Assembly (NCBI GenBank): GCA_021730635.1
Contig: JAJNNC010000004.1
Coordinates: forward strand, 124,001 to 188,000
Direction of reading: 5' to 3'
DNA from: Catalimonadaceae bacterium JC749
Lineage (GTDB): Bacteria > Bacteroidota > Bacteroidia > Cytophagales > Cyclobacteriaceae
Length of the DNA stretch: 64,000 nucleotides
Positions 37,779 to 47,395 of this stretch are shown here, one piece after another. Positions within the stretch are counted from its first letter, which is position 1; each line of letters begins with the position of its first letter. The position numbers and the translations under genes are program-made. The notes beneath the pieces were generated by a model. It had not been told where the DNA came from. It saw nothing but the letters and a program-made list of their open reading frames with translations, and did no database searches.

Positions 37779-38903
37779 ATGAATCACCAAGATCCTCATA
37801 CTATCTTGTATTCCGCTCAGCAGTTACGAGCGTTCACCACTCAGGTTTTTCAGTATTGCCAGGTGCCCCTCGAGGAGGCTGCATTAGCTGCTGACGTACT
37901 GGCTTACAGCGATGAACACGGTATTGATTCTCATGGAATCGCACGATTGCAAACCTATTTTGATCTTCTCATTGCCAAGCGGATTAACCCAATGCCTGTA
38001 ATCAAAGTGATCCGGGAGAAAGGAGGTGTGGCTACCGTGGATGGGGATAACGGATTAGGTCTGGTTGTGGGACCAAAATGTATGGAAATGGCCATGGAAA
38101 AAGCCAAAGAGCATGGTTCGGGTTGGATAAGTGTCTGTCATTCCAATCATTATGGGGCCGCAGGATACTATCCAGTTATGGCCCTGGGAGAAGATCTCAT
38201 CGGCCTGTCCATGACCAATACTACCAAAGGGGTTACCCCTTTCCAGGGAGCAGAAAAAATGCTGGGTACCAATCCTGTTGCCATCGCTTTTCCGGGTTTG
38301 AATGAACCACCCATTGTCATCGATTTTGCTACCAGTGCTGTTTCTTATGGCAAAATAGAAATTGCCAAGAGAAAAGGAGAGACTCTTCCGCCCGGTTGGG
38401 GTATTGATCCACAAGGTGAATCTACCCATGAACCGACAGCCATCATTGAGGGGGGCGCTCTTTTGCCGTTGGGTAGCAGCAGCCAGGGTAGTGGCCATAA
38501 AGGATATTGTCTGGCCAGTATGGTAGATATTCTGTCGGCAGTATTTAGCGGAGCCAACTGGGGACCCTTCGCCATTCCTTTTGCCATACAGGTAGCCCCG
38601 ATGGAGCGGCAGGTTGGAAAAGGAATTGGTCACTTTTTTGGTGCGTGGGATATAGAAGGCTTCCGGGATAAGTTAGCGTTTAAAAGAGATATAGATGAAT
38701 GGATTGCCACTTTAAGAAGGACTAAACCTCTGCCAGGTACCCCAGGTGTGATCATACCAGGAGATCCCGAACGACATGCCTATCAGCTCAGAATGAAACA
38801 AGGCGTACCTGTCAATCGGGCAGTAGTGGCGACATTGAAGACCATTGCAGATCATACAGGAGTAAACTTACCCAACCCTTTGGCAGGGGCTGAGGACGAG
38901 TAA
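37779..38903 (+). CDS. Ldh2-family malate/L-lactate-type dehydrogenase
   Basis: 374 residues from the ATG at 37779 (the frame opens three codons earlier with TTG at 37770). The protein fits the NAD(P)-dependent Ldh2/YlbC/ComC family: DEHGIDSHGIARLQTYF with the catalytic His of the SHG motif, GSGWISVCHSNHYGAAGYY (written here as WISVCHSNHYG and AAGYY), LGTNPVAIAFPG, and the SSQGSGHKGYCLA segment. Members oxidise 2-hydroxy acids or related compounds such as malate, sulfolactate, ureidoglycolate or delta-pyrroline-carboxylates, so the substrate is not settled. Transcribed alone between the polyketide synthase and the sigma factor gene. Confidence 0.9.
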   Translation: MNHQDPHTILYSAQQLRAFTTQVFQYCQVPLEEAALAADVLAYSDEHGIDSHGIARLQTYFDLLIAKRINPMPVIKVIREKGGVATVDGDNGLGLVVGPKCMEMAMEKAKEHGSGWISVCHSNHYGAAGYYPVMALGEDLIGLSMTNTTKGVTPFQGAEKMLGTNPVAIAFPGLNEPPIVIDFATSAVSYGKIEIAKRKGETLPPGWGIDPQGESTHEPTAIIEGGALLPLGSSSQGSGHKGYCLASMVDILSAVFSGANWGPFAIPFAIQVAPMERQVGKGIGHFFGAWDIEGFRDKLAFKRDIDEWIATLRRTKPLPGTPGVIIPGDPERHAYQLRMKQGVPVNRAVVATLKTIADHTGVNLPNPLAGAEDE

Positions 38904-39117
38904 TGTTTTATCTTGTGCAACAAACCGATTGATGTTTATTGATTTTCTTTCAAAACAAAGGGGAGAACGCAAGGAGCCAACTTTTTGGTAGGAAGAGAAA
39001 CAAGCTTTCTAATCATGGTCTTTTACTTCAATTTCTCCTCCAAAAAAGTACCAGCAAATTTTGAAGGTCAGGTAAAATTAGCTAATATCATTATCATAAG
39101 AGGGTTATCTTTCCTTT

Positions 39118-39741
39118 ATGATTTCGCAGCACCAATCCTTTAAATCCACTTACCAGCAACTCCCTGATAAGGATATCTGGACAGCCCTACAGAAAGGAGA
39201 AAAAAAAGCATTGGAATATATTTACTGCCGATATGTAAACGACCTCTATAATTATGGTATGAAAATCGAAGCCAACCATCCTCTGGTAAAGGATTGTATT
39301 CAGGAACTTTTCGTAGAAATCTGGAAAAACCGAGGAAAGCTTTCAATGACCGACAACATTAAATTTTATTTGCTGAAAGCCCTTAAGTTCAAGCTGTATC
39401 ATCCTTTTTCCAAAGAGTTAACCTACTGCCATTCAAACCTGGAATCTTCTGCTGTAGAGGTGGTACTATCCCCTGAAACCATACTGATTCAGGGGCAACA
39501 CCAGGAAGAGCAAATGCTCAGGTTACATCAGGCGATGAAACAGTTACCTACCCGACAACAGGAGATTCTTCATTTATTATTCTTTGAGGGATTAAGCTAT
39601 GAGCAGGTTTCCGATATCATGGCTATTCGCATACGCTCTGTCTATACTTTAGCCTGGAAATCTTTGGCGGCCCTTCGCAAGAATCGTAAGGATTTCCTGA
39701 CTGCCTTTCTCATGGGCTGGGCTGCCAATGGGTTGCTTTAA
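39118..39741 (+). CDS. ECF sigma factor of the SusC-linked type
   Basis: 207 residues. Region 2 is visible as ALEYIYCRYVNDLYNYG and DCIQELFVEIWKNR; region 4 as QLPTRQQEILHLLFFEGLSYEQVSDIM with the helix-turn-helix end RSVYTLAWKSLAAL. The short hydrophobic C-terminal tail (LTAFLMGWAANGLL) is typical of ECF factors paired with FecR-like anti-sigma proteins in Bacteroidota. It should direct RNA polymerase to the SusC/SusD genes after release by FecR. 175 bp separate it from the fecR-like gene. Confidence 0.92.
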   Translation: MISQHQSFKSTYQQLPDKDIWTALQKGEKKALEYIYCRYVNDLYNYGMKIEANHPLVKDCIQELFVEIWKNRGKLSMTDNIKFYLLKALKFKLYHPFSKELTYCHSNLESSAVEVVLSPETILIQGQHQEEQMLRLHQAMKQLPTRQQEILHLLFFEGLSYEQVSDIMAIRIRSVYTLAWKSLAALRKNRKDFLTAFLMGWAANGLL

Positions 39742-39916
39742 GCATACCTTCTTTGACTGTTCAGCTTATCATTTTATCAATAAAAAAGGCAACTGATTGC
39801 TATGGTAATGCTCAATCAATCATTTCACTGAATCATCTGTAATTTTATAAAAATACTGAAAATATAAAGGATAACTTTTCATCCTTCCTTCCATTATAGG
39901 TTGAAATCCGGCATTC

Positions 39917-41011
39917 ATGGACTATCATACCTATACTGTGGAAGATTTTGTACTGGACCCCAGGTTCAGAAAATGGGTCTTAGCTCCTGACCATGACAGT
40001 CTTCTTTTCTGGGAGACGTGGGGCGAACAGCATCCTGACAAAATACCTTTGCTACAGGAAGCTCGTACTTTATTACTCTCACTACCCTATGAAAAACACC
40101 AATTAAAACCGAAAGAAATAACTGATTTGTGGCATGCAATCGATCGGCAGACGGATGAAAATGAATTGACAGATGCCACGCTCTCAAAGGTAATTCCGTT
40201 GCGTACCGCACTCCCTTACCAAGGGAAGGCTGCTTCAGAGTCAAAAGTATGGGATTACACCAAAACAGGAAAAATAGCTGCTTGTCTGTTAATCCTGGTG
40301 GTCTTTGGCTTCAGTTATTTTTTGGGATCAGGAGAACAACAACACATGCCCTCAGCAAGTACCCTGGTTACAAAAGCAAACCCCTGGGGTCAGCGATCTA
40401 CTATTTATCTGAGCGATGGTACGGAAGTGAATCTAAACGCAGGGAGCCGTCTGACTTATGAGAAAAATTTCTCCACCAAGGAGCGTTTTGTCACCCTGGA
40501 AGGAGAGGCGTTTTTTAAAGTAGCCCACGACCACCCAAGGCCTTTCCGGGTACTTGCTGCTGGTGTGGTTACTGAAGCACTGGGAACCTCCTTCAATGTC
40601 AATGCCTATGACACCAGTCAGGTGGCCGTCGCTTTGGTAACTGGAAAGGTCAAAGTGCATCGGGCAGACCGGGAAAAAAAAGAGAAGGGTGTCATCCTCC
40701 TTCCGGGAGAAGGAGCATCCTTTCAGGCTGTAAAAGGGTTTGTCACCTATCAGTTTGATCCTACCCTGGTATTGTCTTGGAAGGAAGGCATCCTCTTGTT
40801 TAAACATGCGGATGAAGAAACTGTCTTCAACACTTTGGAGCGGTGGTATGATGTTCGGTTTGAGAAGATGAATGACACCGGTAAGAACTGGGATTACACC
40901 GGTTCCTTTGAGCGGAAGAGCCTGGAGCATGTATTATTGTCCATTGCTTTTGCCATGCACTTTGATTATGAGATTACGCAGAAAACAGTCAAAATAAAAT
41001 ATAAACAATGA
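39917..41011 (+). CDS. FecR-type transmembrane anti-sigma factor
   Basis: 364 residues. A cytoplasmic N-terminal part (1-118) with short FecR_N-like helices binds the sigma factor; a single membrane helix follows at about 119-137 (IAACLLILVVFGFSYFLG). The periplasmic part has the FecR domain (GQRSTIYLSDGTEVNLNAGS, cut as STIYLSDGTEVNLNAGS; TLEGEAFFKVAHD; VTGKVKVH) and a C-terminal secretin/TonB-like DUF4974 domain (ETVFNTLERWYDVRFE). It relays contact with the N-terminal signalling domain of the SusC protein to the ECF sigma factor. 117 bp precede the SusC gene. Confidence 0.94.
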   Translation: MDYHTYTVEDFVLDPRFRKWVLAPDHDSLLFWETWGEQHPDKIPLLQEARTLLLSLPYEKHQLKPKEITDLWHAIDRQTDENELTDATLSKVIPLRTALPYQGKAASESKVWDYTKTGKIAACLLILVVFGFSYFLGSGEQQHMPSASTLVTKANPWGQRSTIYLSDGTEVNLNAGSRLTYEKNFSTKERFVTLEGEAFFKVAHDHPRPFRVLAAGVVTEALGTSFNVNAYDTSQVAVALVTGKVKVHRADREKKEKGVILLPGEGASFQAVKGFVTYQFDPTLVLSWKEGILLFKHADEETVFNTLERWYDVRFEKMNDTGKNWDYTGSFERKSLEHVLLSIAFAMHFDYEITQKTVKIKYKQ

Positions 41012-41128
41012 ACCCTTCGTCTCTGGACAGTTCCTGAACCGTATCAGTTACCTCTTGCCTATGACCAGAATAGGAAAAGGTATTTTGAATTCATTTTTGT
41101 AAATCTTCTAACAACCTATACCACGCTA

Positions 41129-44100
41129 ATGAAAACCATACGTTTACTACAACGACACAGGACCATCCGGCTGATCTGCTGCACCTTCCTGTGTCTGCTC
41201 GCTTCACCCTACTGCCTGTTGGCCGATGAGGTCAGTTCGCAAGATAATATCAGCGTAAAAGATACCCGCTTGTCTCTTCATCTCACCCAGGAAGAAATCT
41301 TAAAGGCATTCAGAAAAATAGAAACCTTGTCGGATTTCACTTTTGATTATAATGCCTCCGATTTAAAAAATGTCAGCCTGATCACAGGCCATTATACCAA
41401 CCAGACACTATATGACATTTTGGTTGATATTTCCAGACAAACCGGGATCAAATTCAAACAGGTAGGAAAAAATATTACTGCTGCCATCAAAGAAGATAAT
41501 AGCACGTCCAAAGAAAAGGAGGTGGAAATCGCTCCACAGGTCAGTGTGACCGGTAAAGTGACCGATTTGGAAAATGGAGGTCCTTTACCGGGAGTCAACG
41601 TAGTGGAAAAGGGAACCAACAATGGGACAGTGACCGATATAGACGGTAATTACAACATCAACGTCAATGAAAACGCAACGCTTCTATTTTCATCCATAGG
41701 TTACCTGACCGAAGAGATCGCTGTCAGTGGCAGAACGACCATCAATGTGGTGCTGTCACCAGACATTCAGTCGCTACAGGAGGTCATCGTGGTGGGATAT
41801 GGTACCCAGGAAAAGAAAGATGTGACTGGTGCCATTGCCAGTGTAGGGACAGAGGATTTTGAAACCCAGCCCGTCACCAGATTTGATCAGATCTTACAGG
41901 GCCGCACACCAGGCGTCAACGTGACCAACAGTTCCGGAGCACCGGGAGGGGCTGTGTCTATCAGAATCAGGGGCGCTAATTCTATCAATGGCAACAATGA
42001 GCCACTCTATGTGGTGGATGGATTTGTTGGTGCCGACTTCAGAGACGTTAATCCCAGTGATATTGAAAGTATTCAGGTGTTGAAAGATGCCTCTGCGACT
42101 GCCATCTATGGAAGCCGGGGAGCCAATGGGGTAGTGCTCATCACAACCAAAAACGGTAAAGTAGGAGAACCTAAACTATCCCTGACCGCCCGTTATTCTT
42201 CCTCAAACATACTAGACACCTGGGATTTGTTAGATGCCGCTACTTTCGCTGAAATCGCCAACCAGAGAGCGACCGCTTTAGGCACTACTTTACCTTTTAC
42301 TGAAGCTGAAATTGCTAATTTCCAACAAAATGGTGGCACCGACTGGCAGGAAGAGTTGTTGCGTACCGGATTTGGACAGGAATATCAGGTAGACTATTCG
42401 GGTGGTAGTAATGATGTGACCTATTTTATTTCAGGAAACTTTCTGGACCAGGAAGGTACGATCATTAATTCCGATTTTAAGCGATATTCCCTAAGAACGA
42501 ATCTCAAAGCTAACCTGTCTGAAAAGTTAGGGGCTAATCTGAAGATGAACTTTGCCCGCCGTGAAAACAATAATACAGGGGGCGGTGGCAATACCAGTGG
42601 TCCGATTGCTGGGGCATTGGCCTGGGCTCCTACCACGCCGGCCCGTGATGCAAATGGCATTCCTACCTTACGTGACCCCATCTCTTCTATCAAAGCCAAT
42701 CCCATAGAATTGGCAGAAGATGACTACATTGATGAAACGAATACTTTTAATGCCAACGGTGGTTTTGATTATGAAATTATAGAGGGGTTGACCGCCAATA
42801 TCGGTTTTGGCATCAGCTACGTTAATGCGCAGTCCAAAACTTTCAGCGCGGCCCGGATGAATGACAATCCGAGTGCTTCCAGAGGGTCTGAAGAAAGAAT
42901 CTTTCTGCAGAATACCAATACTCTTACCTATTCCAGAATCTTTAATGAAATCCATAACCTGACAGTGACCGGCGTGGTGGAGCATCAGCTCTGGAATGCA
43001 GATCGGTTCAGGATCAATGCAGTTGGTTTAAAATTTCCGGAACTCAGGTACGACAATGTGACCCTGGCAAACTCCGTGACTACCCAGGCCTCGAAAGACA
43101 AACAAACCATACGATCCTATATTGGAAGGATCAATTATTCGCTTATGGACCGCTACCTGATCACCGCAGCGGTCCGGGCTGATGGCTCCTCCAAATTCAG
43201 GGGTGACAATAAGTTTGGAACTTTTCCCTCTTTGGCCTTAGGCTGGCGGATCTCCGAAGAAGAATTCATGGAAGGGGTCGCCTTTTTATCGGATCTGAAA
43301 CTCAGAGGTAGTTATGGTGTAACCGGTAGCCAGGCAGTTCCGGTTTTCGGTACGGTCACCACTTTCTATTCCGACGATGATAGGGCAGGTACTTCCTTTG
43401 AGAACGGACAGCTAACCTCTGGCATTATCATCGGAAATCCGGGCAACGATAACCTGAAATGGGAAACTACCACGCAATTCAATGTGGGATTTGATTTGCA
43501 GGTGATGGAGGGACGGTTTGGGATGACGGCCGACTATTTCAAAAAAAATACCACAGATTTGCTGCTCAGCGAACCGCTGCCTTTGTATTCTGGTGGAGGG
43601 GCTATCTTCAGAAACCTGGGAGAAGTGGAAAACACAGGTTTTGAATTTAGTCTGAACGGTGAGGTCATCAAGACGGGTGATTTTAACTGGCAGTCCAGTT
43701 TCAATGCTTCTTTTTTAGACAATGAAGTGATCAGCATAGGAGACCGGGAGCAGATCTTTTCAGACGGAGACGCAGGCGCTGGACTGACCAACCTTCCCGA
43801 AATGGTGATCAGACCGGGGGGCAGTCTGGCCAGCTATTGGGGATTGAATTACCTGGGCGTCTGGAAGACAGAAGAGGCGGCTGCCGCCGCTGAATATGGC
43901 AATGTGCCAGGAGATTCTAAATACGAGGATCTGAATGACGACAACGCGATAGGAGGTGATGATTACCAGATCATCGGCAGTGCTATTCCTACAACCTTAT
44001 TGGGTTGGAACAACACTTTTTACTATAAAAACTTTACCCTCAACGTTTTCTTACAGTCTATGATGGGCTATGATAAATGGAATTTTACCTATGCCCAGGC

Positions 44101-44482
44101 TGTCATGGCTGCGGCTGATGCCAGGGAAATAACCCACGTAGACATCCTCGATCGCTGGGTGGCCGGCACGAATGAAGACAGCGATATTCCTGCTTTCAGT
44201 GAATCTGATGTGTCTGAAATCCAGTCCTCCCGATTTGTGGAACCCGGAGATTTCCTTCGCTTGAAAAATGTGAGCCTGACCTACAACCTGCCCAATGATC
44301 TGATACGGGGCATCAACGGATCGCTGATGATCAGTGGCACGAATCTGTGGACACTCACCAACTACGGTGGGATAGATCCTGAATCCTATTCTAATGTAGG
44401 TGACGGAGAAGCAAGAGGCGCCGACGCCGGTTCTTACCCCAATTCCAAGACCTGGACCTTTGGTATCAATCTTATTTTTTAA
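41129..44482 (+). CDS. SusC/RagA family TonB-linked outer membrane receptor with STN domain
   Basis: 1117 residues. Signal peptide about 1-32; an STN signalling domain (about 47-118, LSLHLTQEEILKAFRKIE to YDILVDISRQTG); a CarboxypepD_reg_2 domain (about 138-215, VTGKVTDLENGGPLPGVNV as GPLPGVNV); the junction LQEVIVVGYGTQEKKDVTG; a TonB plug (from about 235; YVVDGF, KDASATAIYGSRGANGV); and a 22-strand-type barrel ending NSKTWTFGINLIF with C-terminal Phe. It imports an oligomer, peptide or glycan fragment with energy from TonB. The STN domain is what FecR needs to sense substrate. Its stop overlaps the SusD start by one base (TAATG). Substrate unknown. Confidence 0.95.
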   Translation: MKTIRLLQRHRTIRLICCTFLCLLASPYCLLADEVSSQDNISVKDTRLSLHLTQEEILKAFRKIETLSDFTFDYNASDLKNVSLITGHYTNQTLYDILVDISRQTGIKFKQVGKNITAAIKEDNSTSKEKEVEIAPQVSVTGKVTDLENGGPLPGVNVVEKGTNNGTVTDIDGNYNINVNENATLLFSSIGYLTEEIAVSGRTTINVVLSPDIQSLQEVIVVGYGTQEKKDVTGAIASVGTEDFETQPVTRFDQILQGRTPGVNVTNSSGAPGGAVSIRIRGANSINGNNEPLYVVDGFVGADFRDVNPSDIESIQVLKDASATAIYGSRGANGVVLITTKNGKVGEPKLSLTARYSSSNILDTWDLLDAATFAEIANQRATALGTTLPFTEAEIANFQQNGGTDWQEELLRTGFGQEYQVDYSGGSNDVTYFISGNFLDQEGTIINSDFKRYSLRTNLKANLSEKLGANLKMNFARRENNNTGGGGNTSGPIAGALAWAPTTPARDANGIPTLRDPISSIKANPIELAEDDYIDETNTFNANGGFDYEIIEGLTANIGFGISYVNAQSKTFSAARMNDNPSASRGSEERIFLQNTNTLTYSRIFNEIHNLTVTGVVEHQLWNADRFRINAVGLKFPELRYDNVTLANSVTTQASKDKQTIRSYIGRINYSLMDRYLITAAVRADGSSKFRGDNKFGTFPSLALGWRISEEEFMEGVAFLSDLKLRGSYGVTGSQAVPVFGTVTTFYSDDDRAGTSFENGQLTSGIIIGNPGNDNLKWETTTQFNVGFDLQVMEGRFGMTADYFKKNTTDLLLSEPLPLYSGGGAIFRNLGEVENTGFEFSLNGEVIKTGDFNWQSSFNASFLDNEVISIGDREQIFSDGDAGAGLTNLPEMVIRPGGSLASYWGLNYLGVWKTEEAAAAAEYGNVPGDSKYEDLNDDNAIGGDDYQIIGSAIPTTLLGWNNTFYYKNFTLNVFLQSMMGYDKWNFTYAQAVMAAADAREITHVDILDRWVAGTNEDSDIPAFSESDVSEIQSSRFVEPGDFLRLKNVSLTYNLPNDLIRGINGSLMISGTNLWTLTNYGGIDPESYSNVGDGEARGADAGSYPNSKTWTFGINLIF

Positions 44483-45957
44483 TGCCCAAAATGAAATCAA
44501 CGATGAAAAATATAGCCATCTTATCCCTATTGATATGGAGCCTCTCTTCCTGCTCGGATTTCCTGGAAGAAGACCTTTCCGCTCAGATCACTTCTGAAAG
44601 TGGTGCCCTTAACAATGTGGACGGTCTGACCGCCGCCTTGGCCGGAACCTATAAACCCTTGAGTTATACCTGGGTTTCTGGGTTGGGTAATGCCTCTACC
44701 CAGGCCATTCTGATGGGAAGCGATGACCTGACCACACACAAGGCCGCTAACAAAGCAGACTTCAGAGAATTTGATCAGTTCAAAGTCGCCCAGCAAAACG
44801 GACGGCTCCCCTTCGTGTGGAGTGGTGCCTACAAATCTATTCAGGGCTCCAACAACATTATTGCCAACTACGAAAAAGCCACAGGTGATGCCGCTGTCAT
44901 TCAACAGATTGCCGGGGAAGCTTTCTTTCTGAGAGCTTACAATTATTTCTGGATTGTGCGGCTGTGGGGGGAAGCGCCTCTGGTATTAAACACCCATGTT
45001 TTCTCGGAAGATATCTTGTCGGTGGAAAAAAGCACCGTGGCTGATATTTATAACCAGATTGTGGCAGACCTCACCACGGCGGAAAGCATGTTAAGTGATA
45101 CCAAGCCTGCGCCGGGAAGAGTGAACAAGGGAGCGGCCAAAGCTGTGTTGGCAGAAGTATATTTGAATATGGCTGGCTGGCCACTCAATGATGCCTCAAA
45201 ATACGAACTGGCAGCCAGTAAAGCCAAAGAGGTGATCGACAATGAAGAAACCTATGGATTCGGACTATTAGATAACTTTGCTGATTTGTGGATCGCAGAG
45301 AATAATGGCAATAAAGAGGAAGTGTTTGCCCTCAACTTCTGGGCGGGGGCCTGGTATAATGGCAACGCTGTCTATGGAAGTCCGGCCAGACCCAGTGATG
45401 AAGGAGGCTGGGACGATTACTTCTCCGAACTGACATTTTTTAATGAGTTTCCGGAAGGGATCAGAAAAGAGGTGACTTTCATGACGGAGTTGGAAGATGG
45501 AACACCCTGGCAGGAATTTTCTACGAAAAGACCTTATTATGAAAAACTGCAAGGGCCGAAAAACGACTGGCTGAATGCTGTTTCGTTGCCTTTGGAAAGA
45601 ATGGCAGAGCTGTACCTGATCTATGCGGAAGCACAGGTGATGGCGACGAATAATCCTACGGATCCTACAGCCCTGGAAGCGGTCAACAAGATTGTCCGTC
45701 GTTCGCAGGGACTGCCCATCAACACTCCCAATGCTTTGGTAGATTGGACTACCGCTACCCAACAGCAGATCGTACAGGAAAAAGCCTGGGAATTTGCAGG
45801 AGAATATTCCCGTTGGTTTGACCTGGTCAGGCTGCAAATGGTAGAAACAGTGGTGGCTAAGAAACATCCTGATGATTTACAACCCCTTGGCCCTATACAA
45901 TATTATGTGCCATTACCTGCCAGTGAAACGCTGGCAAATCCTAATTTGGGCGACTAA
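44482..45957 (+). CDS. SusD/RagB family substrate-binding lipoprotein
   Basis: 491 residues. The lipobox is LSSC at residue 24 from the ATG at 44482; in-frame ATGs at 44491 and 44503 could also serve, but the first overlaps the SusC stop. SusD marks: SCSDFLEEDLSAQ, the TPR-like helical pairs (for example AGEAFFLRAYNYFWIVRLWGE, cut as AFFLRAYNYFWIVRLWGE), the C-terminal RMAELYLIYAEAQ and the end region EKAWEFAGEYSRWFDLVRL. It is a lid over the SusC channel on the outer membrane surface and binds the incoming ligand. No glycoside hydrolase, lyase or peptidase follows, because a terminator closes the unit. Confidence 0.95.
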   Translation: MPKMKSTMKNIAILSLLIWSLSSCSDFLEEDLSAQITSESGALNNVDGLTAALAGTYKPLSYTWVSGLGNASTQAILMGSDDLTTHKAANKADFREFDQFKVAQQNGRLPFVWSGAYKSIQGSNNIIANYEKATGDAAVIQQIAGEAFFLRAYNYFWIVRLWGEAPLVLNTHVFSEDILSVEKSTVADIYNQIVADLTTAESMLSDTKPAPGRVNKGAAKAVLAEVYLNMAGWPLNDASKYELAASKAKEVIDNEETYGFGLLDNFADLWIAENNGNKEEVFALNFWAGAWYNGNAVYGSPARPSDEGGWDDYFSELTFFNEFPEGIRKEVTFMTELEDGTPWQEFSTKRPYYEKLQGPKNDWLNAVSLPLERMAELYLIYAEAQVMATNNPTDPTALEAVNKIVRRSQGLPINTPNALVDWTTATQQQIVQEKAWEFAGEYSRWFDLVRLQMVETVVAKKHPDDLQPLGPIQYYVPLPASETLANPNLGD

Positions 45958-45992
45958 CCCCAAAGTAGAAGGGTAGCCAAATATTGATGAAG

Positions 45993-46032
45993 AAAAGCAG
46001 ACTGATGCTCACAAGCGGAGTCTGCTTTTTTA
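45993..46032 (+). terminator. terminator after the SusD gene
   Basis: Perfect 11-bp stem AAAAGCAGACT (45993-46003) / AGTCTGCTTTT (46019-46029) with a 15-base loop and a T run, 35 bases after the SusD stop. Confidence 0.8.
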
Positions 46033-46126
46033 TGGTAGCAGCAGGGCATGTTGTTTGACATGATAGAGCCGGTGGCATCGGATATACTCCTAAGCCCGTA
46101 TTTCATGCATAAAATCATAGAGAAAG

Positions 46127-46140
46127 ATGATTTATGTCAT
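46127..46140. promoter_or_regulatory. Crp/Fnr-type dyad upstream of the bactofilin-like gene
   Basis: ATGATTTATGTCAT has the geometry of an Fnr-class site: two 5-base arms separated by 4 bases (ATGAT-N4-GTCAT, one mismatch). Its reverse complement, ATGACATAAATCAT, differs by one base from the site at 48877. It ends on a possible -33 TTG (46140-46142), the position expected for an activator. Which regulator binds is inferred; the Crp/Fnr gene at 52061 is a candidate. Confidence 0.5.
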
Positions 46141-46191
46141 TGTGAAGTAGGGGTGAATTCATGAAATTGATGAAACATTTAGTTTCAGGAT

Positions 46192-47376
46192 ATGAAAACG
46201 CTCATACTGATCGGCTTACTTTCTTTACTGGCCTGGCAGACAGAACCCCTCTCCCAAAAGTTTCAGGCAGGCCAAGACGTCAACCTGAGCACCCCAACGA
46301 ATCATGATGTGTATGTAGCGGGTGAAACTGTTACCCTCCATGCGCCTGTTCAGGGCGATGTGATGGCAGCGGGAGGCACCGTGGTCATCCGTGACCATAT
46401 TGCCGAAGATCTGGTATTGGCCGGTGGTGATCTGGTGGTAGATGGAAGTATTGGAGAGGATCTAATGGTCATGGGAGGTTCTGTCAGAATTCATCAGCCC
46501 GTAAAGAACGATCTCATTGTCATGGGCGGCGAGGTAATCATTGATCCTTATGTAACTATAGGAAATGAACTGTTGGTGATGGCCGGAAAGGTCATTATAG
46601 ATGGAAAAGTGGAAGGAAATATCAAGGCTCGGGGTGGAGAACTGATTTTGGGTGGTATCTGTCAGGGACAGCTGGACATGCAGGGAGAAGCCGTAACCAT
46701 TAATGGCCTTGTAAGGGGTAAGGCTATTTTGGCGGCGGAATCTATCCGATTAGGAAAAGATGCCCAGCTCTATGGTCCTGTAGCTTTCTGGACAGAAGAC
46801 CCGGAAACGGTGGATTTTACCCCAGCCCTTTTCCAGGATGCAAAAGCTCAGTTCAACGAATCCTTAAGACTGGAAGACAACTGGTCAGTACAGCCCTGGA
46901 GTGGATTTCTGTTTGTGTTGGCCTACCTGCTTTCAGTTTTGATACTGATCGTCCTGGTGCATGGACTGATCGCGAAGGTCATGGCCAAAAGCGCGCAAAC
47001 GCTGCAGCAGGAAACCGTCAGAAGTTTAGGGTATGGGGTGCTGTATTTTCTGGGCGTACCCCTGGGCATTAGCTTACTGATGATCACCGTGATCGGCATC
47101 CCCCTGGGATTATTCGCGCTGTTTCTGTATCTCTTTAGCGTGCTGTTTGCCCTGACGCTCTCAGCAGTTATGCTCACTTACCAAATCCGTGACAAATATC
47201 AGTATGACTGGAGCAAAGGAAAATTAATACTGGTTTCATTAGGTCTATTTGTGGTATTAAGGCTATTGTCCTTTGTGCCCCTCCTGGGGATTATATTGGT
47301 CAGTGTGGTGGTGGGAGCCTGCTACGGCGCCATGATACTTTTCTTTTTGCATAAAGAGAAGGTTGTCATCGCTTGA
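46192..47376 (+). CDS. bactofilin-like repeat protein with membrane C-terminus
   Basis: 394 residues. After a signal-like N-terminus (MKTLILIGLLSLLAWQTEPLSQ), residues about 30-205 are short beta-helical repeats of the polymer-forming bactofilin type: VYVAGETVTLHAPVQGDVMAAGG, then VDGSIGEDLMVMGGSV and IDGKVEGNIKARGGEL (longer stretches shortened). Residues about 235-394 hold four to five membrane helices (FVLAYLLSVLILIVLVHGLI, GISLLMITVIGIPLGLFALF). The right-handed helix probably faces the periplasm. Such proteins are scattered in bacteria and have no firm role; a scaffold at the envelope is a reasonable inference. Gene 19 bp upstream of the universal stress gene, so an operon with it and Hsp20 is likely. 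Confidence 0.82.
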   Translation: MKTLILIGLLSLLAWQTEPLSQKFQAGQDVNLSTPTNHDVYVAGETVTLHAPVQGDVMAAGGTVVIRDHIAEDLVLAGGDLVVDGSIGEDLMVMGGSVRIHQPVKNDLIVMGGEVIIDPYVTIGNELLVMAGKVIIDGKVEGNIKARGGELILGGICQGQLDMQGEAVTINGLVRGKAILAAESIRLGKDAQLYGPVAFWTEDPETVDFTPALFQDAKAQFNESLRLEDNWSVQPWSGFLFVLAYLLSVLILIVLVHGLIAKVMAKSAQTLQQETVRSLGYGVLYFLGVPLGISLLMITVIGIPLGLFALFLYLFSVLFALTLSAVMLTYQIRDKYQYDWSKGKLILVSLGLFVVLRLLSFVPLLGIILVSVVVGACYGAMILFFLHKEKVVIA

Positions 47377-47395
47377 ACTGTTAAATAAGCTTACC

